Source: Allodiplogaster sudhausi
Lineage: Eukaryota > Nematoda > Chromadorea > Rhabditida > Diplogasteridae
NCBI GenBank assembly: GCA_945643635.1
Contig: CALZFC010000267.1
Location: 558,001 to 622,000 of the forward strand
DNA: 64,000 nt
Direction of reading: 5' to 3'
Positions 11,685-22,772 of the stretch are shown here, one piece after another. The position numbers and the translations under genes are program-made. Under the pieces are notes generated by a model. It had not been told where the DNA came from. It saw only the letters and a program-made list of their open reading frames with translations, and searched no databases. Each line of letters begins with the position of its first letter. Position 1 is the stretch's first letter.

Positions 11685-12326
11685 TCAATAATGGAAATGC
11701 AAACAGCAAGGAGTGTCGTTGTAGTCGATTGGCTCTTCCTTTTCAACGATGGCTGGGGGTTCGGGCTCGTTCTGCTGCAATAAAAAAGTAGTTATCGGAA
11801 CTGTAAAAAAATTCCGGTGGAAAATAGTAAGTAGAAAACGAGTGAAAATGATTTAAAAAAATAAAACCAGTAGAAAATCGAATAGAAGATAAACAAAAAG
11901 GAGAGCAATCATGACCGCCGGGAGCAGGTGAGTGATCAGGAACGTGGAGAGCTGCAAGTGCGCACCATAGCAAAGGAGGAAGAACTCGAGGGTGCCTGCC
12001 ATGACCTGGGAGGAAATAGTTATTGACATTAGGAATTAGGGTCAATGGGTTTAGATTATAAAGCAATAGAATTCTTGAATGCTGCTTTAACTAAAACTTC
12101 ACTCTCGGATAGAACGATGGATATCGACATTCAAAGATCTTTTACCGAAGAATAGCAAAGAATAGTTTGACACATACCACTAAAAAGCGATAAATCGTGT
12201 TCGTACAAGCAGGAAGTTTCTGACGCATTTGAAATGGGGACAAATTCAGGCTCACCGTGCGAGCGATTTCGAGAAAAGTCGAGCACAAGCTGGGGCAGTA
12301 GGAGAAAGCGAAGCCATTTCTCGGTT
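11685..12326 (-). CDS. Putative membrane protein, 3' exons, minus strand
   Basis: Three exons join in phase on the minus strand: 12256-12326 (NGFAFSYCPSLCSTFLEIART), 11895-12005 (VMAGTLEFFLLCYGAHLQLS then a hydrophobic stretch THLLPAVMIALLF) and 11685-11774 (QNEPEPPAIVEKEEPIDYND then TPCCLHFHY and TGA). The second exon holds one or two likely membrane segments; the last is an acidic, proline-rich tail. Acceptors (TTTAG, CCCAG, TTGCAG) and donors are acceptable. Earlier exons probably lie between 12360 and 12620: a hydrophobic open stretch FSTYCLCW sits near 12515. I could not connect them without a phase break. No family recognised; a receptor or transporter end is possible. No copy of it is seen in the first module. 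Confidence 0.5.
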
Positions 12327-12682
12327 CTAAACTATTCGAAATGGAACATTTCGAAACTGAAAATTACAGAATGGACATCATTTGATTCCGCCAACATGAA
12401 TATGATCTTTATTTTGCATCCTGAAATCAATTTATGAAGTCAGGACGCAAATTAAACAGCGGTCATTCGAACCATTTTCTCACACATACCAACACAAGCA
12501 ATACGTACTGAAAATAAGGGTTTGGAGCGTCATAATTTGTTTTACATCCTGGTAGAAGGCACAAAAACGGTAAAATGATTAAAATTATAACTGCATAACA
12601 AAATAAAACACAAAACAGAAAGTAAAGCTCATTTCTTGCATTTGCAATACGCTTATCGAAATTTGCAAGAACGCGCTCCGCC
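12327..12682. other. Region upstream of RS copy 2
   Basis: May contain upstream exons of the minus-strand membrane protein (open hydrophobic stretch around 12505-12565). The last ~30 bp are the 5' side of RS copy 2. Confidence 0.3.
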
Positions 12683-13411
12683 ATGGCTGGCGCCCGCCCT
12701 CGTTCTCGCTCTGCGTGGCTGGCCACGGTTCTCGCTCTCTCTCTGCTGCCCCTCGCGCCGCCAGGCGGCGTGTCCAATTCGGCCCGAAGCCAAAAGTAGC
12801 ATTCAGCTTTAGCTACTTCAGTTGGTGCGTATTTTCTTTGCTAAACTTTTGTTGAACATTTTCTTCATGAATTTGAAAACAAAACCTTTCCAAAAACGCT
12901 AATATAATCTTTCCAGCTTTCGTCTAAAAGGCTTTAAAAGAGAAATTCATGACCTTTCTTTAGGCGCGAGGGCCAGATCGTGCCCTATAAGACCCGCATG
13001 GACTCGGCCAAGACGACGAAAAGGCAGAAGAAAAAATTTTTACTATAATTTCTGAGGAATGAGTACCAAAAAATTTTTGACATGTAAATTTCAGTTCTCA
13101 GTTATTAAAAATATCTTAATTACAGGCGCAAGAGGCGCTCGCATCAGCGCGCCGCTTCCACCTCCCGCGCACCCCCTCGCGCTTCTTCATCCAGCGATGC
13201 TGGCCAGGTCTGAGAGAAATAGAGAGAGATGGCTCGGCTGGCGATTCCGGAAAGTGGTTCATTGTTGCAGGAATCTCGTCCGGAGAGCGACGAGAGGGCG
13301 AGTCGCCTCGGGGTTCGACGCCGCCGGGCCCGTGGCAGCAGAAGCGAGCCAGCCGCCCGAGCCAGCCGCCTGCGTCGTGGCCGGTCCATGAGCCGCCAAG
13401 CGTCTCGATAG
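12683..13411 (+). pseudogene. Arg/Ser-rich basic protein, copy 2 (damaged)
   Basis: Counterpart of 4995-5902. The ATG and first repeat (MAGARPRSRSA) are intact, but a 1-bp deletion then shifts the frame. The next units read GHGSRSLSAAP only in the shifted frame. Exon 2 (from about 12964, REGQIVPYKTRMDSAKTT) is shortened by a deletion at a GAAGAAAAA microhomology. It runs into a stop, and the donor equivalent to copy 1 is changed to GG. Exon 3 (about 13126-13211) and exon 4 (13271-13411, ESRPESDERASRLGVRRRR to SRQASR and TAG) are open. Exon 4 here keeps a longer R/S-rich tail than copy 1. An alternative start or splicing could rescue part of it. Confidence 0.6.
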
Positions 13412-13626
13412 GCTGGCTGCGGACATCCCCTCATCTCTTGATATTCCCCTAAACACCCACTAACAATAAACTTACTGGCATGGTATCCAGCAACATTTGC
13501 AAAGTCGTAAAAAGAATAAAAGAAGGAAACAATAATAAAAATAAAGATGGGAAATAGTTTACAAAAAAAATGCAAAAGATACACTACTCGAACAGATTAA
13601 AATAAAGAAAGAGAGAGTGTGTGTGT

Positions 13627-13661
<35 letters not shown>

Positions 13662-14822
13662 AGACTGTTTAATATAGCATAAATATAATAAATGATCAAC
13701 CGGATGGGATATTCGTAGTTCTATTTCCAAATTTCGATCAATATTATTTTCCGAAATGAAACATTAAAAAAAATGTTTGAGAACCGTTGTTTTCGAAATT
13801 AGGACAAAGTTTAAGAAATTGAGAAACTTAAAAAGGATAGGGAAAGCAATGGGTGAAATGAACTGTCAAGAACAAGAGACAAGAACTTGCTTGCGATACT
13901 TCAAAGTGCGAACCAATGCACCAACCTACATACATACATGCATTAGCGGTATCATCCCCGTCTCGGTTCTACCCAACTTTGCTCATTCCTCCTCTCTTTC
14001 ACGACCACATCCAACTTTTCACTCTTGCGACTTGAATGTAAGGACTATTCAGCGAGAGCAAAATCGTTCATAAATTTATTTTTTAGAATTCGATTGATAT
14101 TACGTTCCATACATATTCACTCCTGTCATATAAAATTAGTATGGAAAACATATTAATCAACTACATAGCCTATTTTGCTTGACAAAGTGTTCATTATCAT
14201 TTCTGTAAGATAACGTAGAGCAAATAATCAGCCATATGAGATATGTAGTTCCTTTACCGAATGTATTGATGAAAGGTTGTTTTCAGAAATAAATATAAAA
14301 AAGTTCCTGAGAACCGTTGCGCTAAAGTAATAGAAGGGGAGAGACGGAAAAGGGATAAGGAAAGGAAAGGATGAAATGAAGTGTGAGGTGAGGAAAAAAG
14401 AACTGGTTTGCGATACTGCACTCTTGCATGGGCGGTATCATCGCTGATTGAAACAGCCACTGTATGAGACAGAGACGACGCTAGAAACTTCACATTGCCT
14501 CCGCTCTTTCGCGACCACCTCCAATATTTCGCTCCTGCGAACTTAATTGTAAGCGTTAGGATCATTCAGCTAGAGCAAAATCGTGCATAATTTTTGTTTT
14601 AATAATCGATTGGCATCATTACGTTTCGTATGCAGTCCTATCCTGTAAAAAGAGGATGAAAGCAAAACTTTATTAACGCATTTTCCTTGAGAGAATGTAC
14701 TTTTCTGTAACGTGCTCGACTAATGCTTTTCGTACAGTCAATATTTTCTTTTTCTCGCAGTCCATATTTCGCTGATTGGAGCGTGTTGTGTCCCAAAGCA
14801 TAAGACCACTTCCTCCAAGCAG
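13412..14822. other. Intergenic region upstream of locus C
   Basis: It includes a (GA)n tract at 13629-13660 and two tandem copies (about 13900-14120, 14400-14640) of the block found once upstream of locus B. A TTTCTCGCAG acceptor at about 14750-14760 lies 63 bp before the ATG and could be a spliced-leader or 5'UTR acceptor. Confidence 0.5.
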
Positions 14823-15550
14823 ATGGTTCACGTGTCTCCGCTCGGCGAGCTTGCGCCCGTGACGCTGCCGCTGCACGAGATGTTGCTCGCAGCAATTCGT
14901 GACGTCATTCGTGACTTGCCCGACAAGAAGGCCTTGGTTTTGAATCTTTGCATTTATTTTTATATTTCAAGCTTGAATATGAAACTAATAATAAATTTGG
15001 AATAAAAATTAATTATATGTTATTCATCAGATCAACGGCTTCGACGACTCGGAATTCCTCACCTTCCAGCAGCTCTTCGACCAAGCACATGCCGTTGCGG
15101 ACTTCCTCGCTTCCGATGGCTTCCTCCGGGAAGTCGCGTGCACAGGTGAGAACCTTATGATCATAATCGATTTCGATTTCCCTATAATTGTTTCTCGTCT
15201 CTCTCTCTCTCAATCTCATGCTTGTGGATTACGAAACGGCGCGACTTCATGATTCAGTAATCGTCTCAATTAAAGAACCTCTCCGGTGAATATACATACA
15301 AGTTCATGTTTTATGTTCCTATTCGATTAAGATCGGCCAGAAACATCCATTAGAAGTGGTCCCATTTCAAAACAATGTATAGTTTGTTAAATATTAACAG
15401 ATTTTGATCGGGATTACGGTGCATTTTCCGCCCGCGATCGTTCTTTAAGCTCATGATCATGGAACAGCCACCCTCCCTCCCCATGCTAACATAAGGATGA
15501 TATGAATGTTATCAATTGTTCTCTCTGAGAGAAAGAGTGTTGAAGAGAGG

Positions 15551-15590
<40 letters not shown>

Positions 15591-17154
15591 CAAACCAATG
15601 GAAGCGATGTTCTGTCATTTCGAATACATCCAACACAATCACAGCGTTCCAAAAAAATTTGACCCTTTCGAATACTGTATGAATTATGGAAGGGTTTGTT
15701 TTTTCAAACAACAATTATTTAACGTCCTCGAAAACATATGCCGGAGTGATCCTTTAATCAACTGTTTGTTGAACGAACTCCTCTTAATTTCAAAAATCAA
15801 TCAGAAAATTAACATTAGAAAAAAATTCCATGTTAATTTCTGAAGGCACAGGTACACCCCAAGCAAAATAAGCTGTTTTCAGTTGTGCGCAACTGCATTT
15901 CCTTTCCATGCTTCATGCTGGGCGTGCTGATGCGAGGCGGTGCCATTTCTGGTGCGAGTCCGCTATTCACCGAAGGTAGTGCATTTCGATTATTGCAGAG
16001 ATTTATCGATTCCGTACCATAATAACACTATGATGAACATGGTTTATCATTTACAAGTTATAGACGAGCTCGAGCGTCAATTCGTGGACTTTGAGTGCTC
16101 GGTCATCTTCACTGACGCCGAGGCGCTCGAGCGCGTCCTGACCGCGACGCGTCTCAACGCACGCGTTAAGGTGATCAGTTAATATTAATATAATATTTTA
16201 CTTCTTTATCTCAGAAATAGCATATACCCATGTGTTTGGCAGAGAGCTGTGCACATAAGAAACAAAGCGGCCAGTCCATATCGTTAAATCACCGACGTGA
16301 GCTATTCACAACCAAAATACTTAAAGAATTTTGTAAGAACTAATTTTAAAGTCATCTTTTTCGCGAATAATCGTCCGCGGACTCTCGCCGTACGAGAGAC
16401 TACGTATGCCCTTACCGCGCGTCGTGCCATGGGAGATGGTCGTGGCGCGAGGGCCCTCGCGCGGGGTCTCGCGCGAAGCCTCACGCGCCCCCTTCCCACC
16501 CGTCGATATCGACAACGATGTCGCACTTTTGCCATTCTCGAGGTTGAGTAACTTTCGTAATTTTACTTCTAGCTTACGGTATTTATCGAAGCTGCACAAA
16601 TATGTATACATAAGAGTTTGTTTTTACAATATTGAAATTTCCCATTCGTGTATTTCTAATGTAGCGGTACGACCGGCATGCCAAAGGGCGTCATGCTGAC
16701 TCACCGAAACTTTTGCTCGATGCTCGCGATGAAGCAACAGTCAGTCTACTTTTATCTTTTCAACCTTTTTTTATATAGGTATTCTAAAAAAAGTGGTTTT
16801 ATAAGTATTTTTTAAGCAATATCTGTAATGACGTATAATTTGGTATTCGGGTTCACTGTGAAAAATGATGCCTTCTTTTCCATGCTTCTGGCTGGAAAAA
16901 CGAGGCCGTTGAAGCGAATCTATTGTTGTTCTTTCCTGAGTATAATGCCCGATGCATGAAAAACTGATTCAAGTTCGAATTGGTCCTGACTGGAAAATAG
17001 TTTGAAAGTATAGAATATGCAGCTAACGCGCTCTCAAAATTCTCTCTTTGCAGCTCCTTCGAGCACGTCAAACGACGTCCGCCATACGGCGACATAGACT
17101 GGGAGGCAGAGACGGCGCTTCACATAATGCCCTTCTACCACATTTACGGCATTG

Positions 17155-17202
<48 letters not shown>

Positions 17203-19968
17203 GAGAGAGGGTGTGTGTGATAGAGAGAGACAAAGAATGAGAGAGAGAGAGTGCGAGGGATGTGACAGAGTTGTAAAGTGGTGGCAATGACAGATTGTAT
17301 TAAGTGTGCATTGATTCATTATAACCCTATCACTGGCTTCTTCAACTACTTCGTTCTTATATACATATGTATCTCTTCAATTCTTTGTCCTCCGTCTCTC
17401 AGTTTCCGACCCTCCTCCCTACTCATCAGGTCGTCTGAATTTTTGTCTGCTGGCCGGCGCGACCTCCGTGATCCTGCCCATGTTCGAGCCTCGCCACTTT
17501 TGCCGATGCATCGAAAAGTACAAGGTCATAAGAGACTACCATATTTTCCCTATTAGTACCCCCGGGGGTTCTATTTTTCAATACCCTTGCGGGAGGGGGC
17601 ACTATTAGAGGGAGGGGTTCTACAGGAGGGAGGGGTACTATTTTTCAATATGAGACACTAAAAGTTTGATAACAACATTTTCTTCTCAAAAAAAGAAGAA
17701 TCATAGCTCGAATTCATGGGAATCATTCCTGAAATAACCATTTTAACACATATTTTGAATGAATTTGCAATCAGTTCATTGGGGAGAGCATCCCATGCTT
17801 CCATGATACATCATTCGAGGTACGTCTCGAGCTGAGATATGTATTAGGCTGTTAGGGGGGGGGGGCACTATTGGAGGGGGGGGGGGCAATATTGGGGAGG
17901 GAGGGGTGGGGGGTTCTACTAGAGGGAGGGGTTCTATTTTTCAATGGCTTTATCAGAGGGGGGGGAGGTTCTATTAGAGGGGGTTCTAATAAAGGGGGGT
18001 ACTAATAGAGAAAATACGGTAATTGGTTTAGAAATATTGCACTTTTTGTAATAATGATAATTTGAACACTTTAATAATATTTGTCCCTTTTTGTTGTCAA
18101 TATTTGTAGATCAATATTTCTCGAAGTATATATTTCGATCAATATTTCTTGATCAATATTTTAAATTAATATTTCAATCAATATTTGAGATAAAATACCT
18201 CGCAGTCGCACCGCCATTACTCGTCTTCCTCGCAAAATCGCCTATCTGCGAAGAATATGATCTCAGCTGCGTCGCTGCCATCATAAGTGGAGGAGCGCCG
18301 GCGGGCCGTGATTTGTGTGAAGAAGTAATTACATATCTTCGTTTCATGGTCTACTTCGTTCTTTCATTACTATTCTTCATTTCATTATTATTATTATATT
18401 TCTTTCATTGTTAGTTAATTACACAGTTACTTACAAAAAAATTGTCGAAAAGAAAATTACGAAAACTTTCGGTGCACCGGCGCTTGCCAAATCTTCGGAC
18501 TGTCGAGATCGGCTACGGTCTCACCGAAATGTCAAGTTCGACACATTTCATCACCTCAGACTCTCGTCGCAAGCACGGAACGATAGGCAAGCTGCTGCCT
18601 GGCGTTACGGCCAAGGTTACTTCGTTTTGGAGATCATTTCACTTATCAAATAATTTAAAAAAAAATAAAAGGGCGGAGGACAATTTCGTAGTATATTAAA
18701 GGACCCCTCCGGCAATGTGCGTGCATGTCAGAAGAAATTTACTGCATCCTTTTCTCTCTTTTTTCCATTATCTTTCGAGAATTGTTTAGTATTGATGTAG
18801 AATATTTCTTCAGATCTGCGCGCGCACAAATTTTACGATAAATAAAAGCATGCACAGATCATGGACCACTGATCACAGATCATCGACGTGCAAACGGGCG
18901 TCGAGACGATGGCGCCGGGCGCGTCGGGCGAGCTGTGCTTGCGAGGCGCGAACGTCATGCGTGGCTATCTGAGGCGTGCCGAGGAGACGGCGCAGACGAT
19001 TCGAGACGGCTGGCTGCATACGGGTACAGGCGGACATTTTTAATTATTTTTATTTTTATTTTTAATTTTGGTTTTCGGACTTTTTGACCAATTTGGTATA
19101 TTAGCCATTTGGTAGAAGTGCATATTTATTTTTGCTCAAATGTGCATAGCGGGTTCATCGGATACTTCCTTCTAATAAAGACTTTCAGGTGACATTGCGT
19201 ACGTGGACAGCGACGGCGACTTCTTCATCGTCGACCGGCTCAAGGAGCTCATCAAAGTCAAAGGGTTCCAGGTCTGTTTTGTTATTATGTCTCTAATTAT
19301 CAAAATAAAGATTGCGAAAAAGTAATATCTTTCTCTCCCTCTCTCTCTCTCTCGCTCTCTTTCTCCCAGGTCGCCCCAGCCGAGCTGGAGGACGTCCTTC
19401 TGTCCCATCCCCTCATCGCCGACGCTGCCGTGATCGGTGTTCCGGATGGCCGAGCAGGCGAGTGGCCGGCCGCGTTCGTCGTGAGGAAGGAGAAGACGCT
19501 GAGCGAGGAGGACGTCGCCAGGCATGTCAGAGGTCCGACAGCACTTTCTTATAAAGGAGCGCGGTACTCAATCGTAATATATTTGGATTTTCCTGACTAT
19601 TGGTGTCGCGTCTCTCTAAATCGCCTGCTCTCTCGTAATAAAATAGGCCTGGCAAAAAGGCTCGAATTCAAGAGTGAGTTTGATTATTTAAACAGGACAG
19701 AAATTACTTGCATAAAAGAGGCCAGAAGTGATATAAGGAAACGTAATTGTAAAAGTAGTTAAGATATTGCTGAAAATGTATTCCCTTAGCGATAAAAGTA
19801 AGAAGCAAAAAGTCCACTTTTATTTTCTTTTACATTCCAGGTAAAGTCGCGCCATACAAGGAACTGCGTGGCGGCGTCTCATTCATTTCCGCCATTCCAA
19901 AGTCGCCCTCCGGCAAGATTCTGCGACGAAGACTTCGAGAGCTCGCAGTGAAGAAGGCGAAAATATGA
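14823..19968 (+). CDS. Acyl-CoA synthetase (4CL/luciferase-like), locus C, complete
   Basis: Fourteen exons join in phase to 562 residues: 14823-14936, 15031-15145, 15883-15975, 16064-16170, 16352-16542, 16665-16739, 17054-17154, 17430-17524, 18190-18324, 18472-18615, 18879-19023, 19189-19271, 19370-19532, 19841-19968. ANL-superfamily motifs appear in order: the AMP-binding P-loop [11 protein letters not shown] (residue ~206), [22 protein letters not shown] (A5), GWLHTGD (A7), [20 protein letters not shown] (hinge, A8) and [11 protein letters not shown] (A10 lysine). It should form acyl- or aryl-CoA from acid, ATP and CoA. C-terminal AKI is a PTS1-like tripeptide, so peroxisomal location is inferred. 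Start chosen at the first ATG after the TTTCTCGCAG acceptor. Exon 10 has no AG immediately before its first in-frame base (TTTCG|GTGCAC), as in loci B and D. The linker in exon 5 ([15 protein letters not shown]) is unusually basic and long. Confidence 0.88.
17539..18019. mobile_element. G-rich MITE-like element with TA target duplication, copy 1
   Basis: The ends are inverted repeats: CCATATTTTCCCTATTAGTA at the left and the complement of CCGTATTTTCTCTATTAGTA at the right. Both run into C5/G5 and are flanked by TA. The inside holds repeated GGGAGGGGTTCTA-like motifs and G-runs of up to about a dozen. There is no coding frame. TA duplication and short inverted ends suggest a Tc1/mariner-type non-autonomous element. 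It lies in intron 8 of the synthetase. Confidence 0.75.
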
Positions 19969-21228
19969 TTTTTTTATTAATTAAAGTTTCAAGCTTCGAA
20001 TGATATCAGGAAAGATATTTTGGAAATATCGTCTGCATTTCACATTTCTGCGATTGTTTTATGTATTTAAAAATTCGAGTGAAATTTTAATTGAAGCTTT
20101 TTTCAAATGATTGTTCACGTTAAGACATTTACTAAATAGGTTATGTAATTTGTAAAGGATAGATAAAATAACGCGACTATATCATACATTTGACGTCAAT
20201 TCCTTCCATTCGTCTTCTATCGTTGGTTTACCAGTCGAAAATTCGCTGCTAACTGATGTTTACTCTTCAATAACGCGACATTTTCCAGTTCTCGGAAGGC
20301 GATCGAGCAAAAAAAAACCGGAAAACATCATAAAAAATTCTATGCTGCAAGTTGTGAGTTTGCAAGTGTAGGGCTTGCTCTGGAAATTTAAGGAAGTGGA
20401 AAGAGAGAGAGAAAAATATGCCGACCCTTAGGGATGCATGGATAGAATATGGACAGGAAAAGAGAGAGAGAAAGAGAAAATAGAGAGAGAGAACGAGAAA
20501 GAGGGAAAGAGCGAGAGAGCGAGAGAAAAAAAGAGTTAGAAGAATGAAGTAAGAGCATGGATTATGAGAGAGTGAGATCATCGACGGGTTGTGCACTTCC
20601 GGTTGTGGTTAACCATGATGGAGATACTAATTCCCTTTTTTATTGCTTGACACAGAACTCAACAGTGATTAACAAGTTGTTGCGACGTGAACAAGACTGT
20701 ATTTTAAGTATTACAAACACTCGGGAGCACAGATTGAATACAGAGTAGAAAACACTAGTGACAAACAAGGGAAAGAATTTTTTAGACAACGTTAGAATGA
20801 AAAGGTGTTGGAGCGATGGCGAGCTTGATATGAAACACTACAACTCTTTGAAAGAGTCTCCAATTGGAGTGCATACAACTTTAAGTGCATTCAATTGTTG
20901 CCTTTTTGGAAATATTTTTAGTATTACTTAAATTATTAAGGCACAGAAAACCGTCTTCTCTGCTAAAGAATATTGTTGCTATGACGCTTGGTAGTCTTCT
21001 GCCAAATTGGCTCGGGAAACAGCAAGAACAGGAAGAGGCAGGCATCTTACTCCATACATTTGAATGTGAGCCATTCGCATACCACAGCAACACTTCATCC
21101 ATTGTCTGCCTGTCAACCGTCTCCCATCTCTGCACTCTCTTCTCTTTCTCTTTCTCTCTCTCTCCCACCCTCTCTCTCTATCCCTCTCTCTCTATCTCTC
21201 TCTTTCTCTCTCTCTCACACAAACAACA

Positions 21229-21390
21229 TTGTTTGATATATCAAACAATTTCATACAAACAATTTGTTCTTTATCTGCGCCAAAACAATGCTGTTCCATA
21301 TAGCAAACAATCATTGTTTGGTGCGCAGTTGTTTGGCATATCAAACAATTTGTTTCAACGAAATTGTTTGGCATATCAAACAATCGCAGC
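21229..21390. repeat. Cluster of AAACAAT/ATTGTTT palindromic units, copy 1
   Basis: At least eight CAAACAAT or ATTGTTTG words in both orientations within ~160 bp, often as palindromes such as TTGTTTGATATATCAAACAA and TTGTTTGGCATATCAAACAA. The same family occurs in the duplicate and at 37255-37412. Confidence 0.8.
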
Positions 21391-21549
21391 GCAGCCACCT
21401 TGGCTCCGCCTCTTTCTGCTTGCGCACCCATTTTTCATGGCATTTTAGCTGTTTTCTTATATTTTCCGATAAGTTTCGATGCTAATTACCAAACTTTTTC
21501 GATATCTAATTAGCTAACCCTCTTACACACCCTCTCCTACATTCTCTCC

Positions 21550-21586
<37 letters not shown>

Positions 21587-21650
21587 AAGTTCTATCACGC
21601 TGCGTTCTAGTTAAAATGTTTTTTTTCTGTACATCGTTCTCTGTCTGTCT

Positions 21651-21703
<53 letters not shown>

Positions 21704-22078
21704 GACGCACCTCCACCATCATACGGATCGGGATAGCCAATTATCTTACTCTTGCGAACGTCATACTTCACTGCGTTTGGCTGTACTGTTGCCAAAACAG
21801 CAGTGAAATAGACTAAAACCCTAATAAGGATCGCAAAAGTCGATAATTTAGCTAACCTTTAATCCGTAGTGATGATGGAGTCGTCGTCGCTGGTTGTTCC
21901 TGAAAGTAGAGTGAGAGAGAGAGAGAGAGAAAGACAGTTTGTTTCCGACCGGACCCGAACCCGCACCCCGCGCACCAACCGGCCAAGCGACTTCCACCAC
22001 ACTACCCGCCCTAGCAATGTGAATGCTGACGAAGATATCCAGATGAAAAGGGAGGCGCCCATAGAGAACGATGGAAAT

Positions 22079-22121
<43 letters not shown>

Positions 22122-22134
22122 CAGAAAGACAGAG

Positions 22135-22171
<37 letters not shown>

Positions 22172-22194
22172 AGGCGAGAGTGAGAAAGTTGGAT

Positions 22195-22249
22195 GGAGCC
22201 TTTCAAGTGCATTCCGCTCGATCGATCAGCAATACAATGCCGAGAGACA

Positions 22250-22295
<46 letters not shown>

Positions 22296-22380
22296 AAGAG
22301 AGTTGGATGCAGCCTTTCAAGTGCATTCGCGTTCGATCGATCTGTATACAATGCCGTGAGACAGAGGGAGAGAGAGAGAG
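22195..22380. repeat. GA-linked minisatellite with TCGATCGATC core, copy 1
   Basis: Two units share GCCTTTCAAGTGCATTC, then TTCGATCGATC or CTCGATCGATC, then ACAATGCCG and AGACAGAGGGAGAG. They are separated by (GA)n. A diverged remnant with GATCGATCGATCAGCATTCA lies at 27969. Confidence 0.75.
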
Positions 22381-22488
22381 AGAGACAGACAGAGAAAGAG
22401 AGAGAGAGAGAGAAAGGGAGACAGAGAGAGAGAAAGTGGGAGAGAGAGAGACAGACAGACACAGACAGAAAGACAGACAGACAGAGAA

Positions 22489-22545
<57 letters not shown>

Positions 22546-22772
22546 GAGAGAGGGTGTGTGTGATAGAGAGAGACAAAGAATGAGAGAGAGAGAGTGCGAG
22601 GGATGTGACAGAGTTGTAAAGTGGTGGCAATGACAGATTGTATTAAGTGTGCATTGATTCATTATAACCCTATCACTGGCTTCTTCAACTACTTCGTTCT
22701 TATATACATATGTATCTCTTCAATTCTTTGTCCTCCGTCTCTCAGTTTCCGACCCTCCTCCCTACTCATCAG

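Larger units (their letters stand above)
17198..22540. repeat. 5.34-kb tandem duplication, copy 1
   Basis: The sequence from AAAGGGAGAGAGGGTGTGTG at 17198 to the (GA)n tract ending at 22540 is repeated at 22541-27879. It starts in intron 7 of the synthetase and includes exons 8-14 and about 2.6 kb of 3' flank. The copies differ by few changes: G-run and GA/CT-run lengths, and a base at about 21225 (ACAAACAACA) against 26566 (ACAAAAAACA). All junctions lie in GA tracts. Confidence 0.93.
19969..22540. other. 3' flank of locus C inside duplication copy 1
   Basis: No confident gene. Two exon-like minus-strand stretches are noted: about 21716-21795 (VQPNAVKYDVRKSKIIGYPD) and about 21075-21147 (RWETVDRQTMDEVLLWYANG). 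A plus-strand stretch is at 21868-22075 (VSDRTRTRTPRTNRPSDFHH). They may be parts of genes or chance open frames; none has a partner. The rest is (CT)n/(GA)n: 21551-21583, 21655-21696, 22079-22170, 22255-22290 and 22490-22540. Confidence 0.35.

Noticed and set aside
16302..16611. Arg/Ala-rich antisense frames opposite synthetase exon 5
   Set aside because: Shadows of a GC-rich coding exon on the other strand.
21859..22662. Long Ser/Leu-repeat or Arg/Glu-repeat open frames over the GA/CT tracts
   Set aside because: Both strands and several frames are open at once because (GA)n/(CT)n has no stops; no splice context or non-repetitive domain. Same for 9180-9561, 27206-27991, 37293-38277 and 40815-41504.
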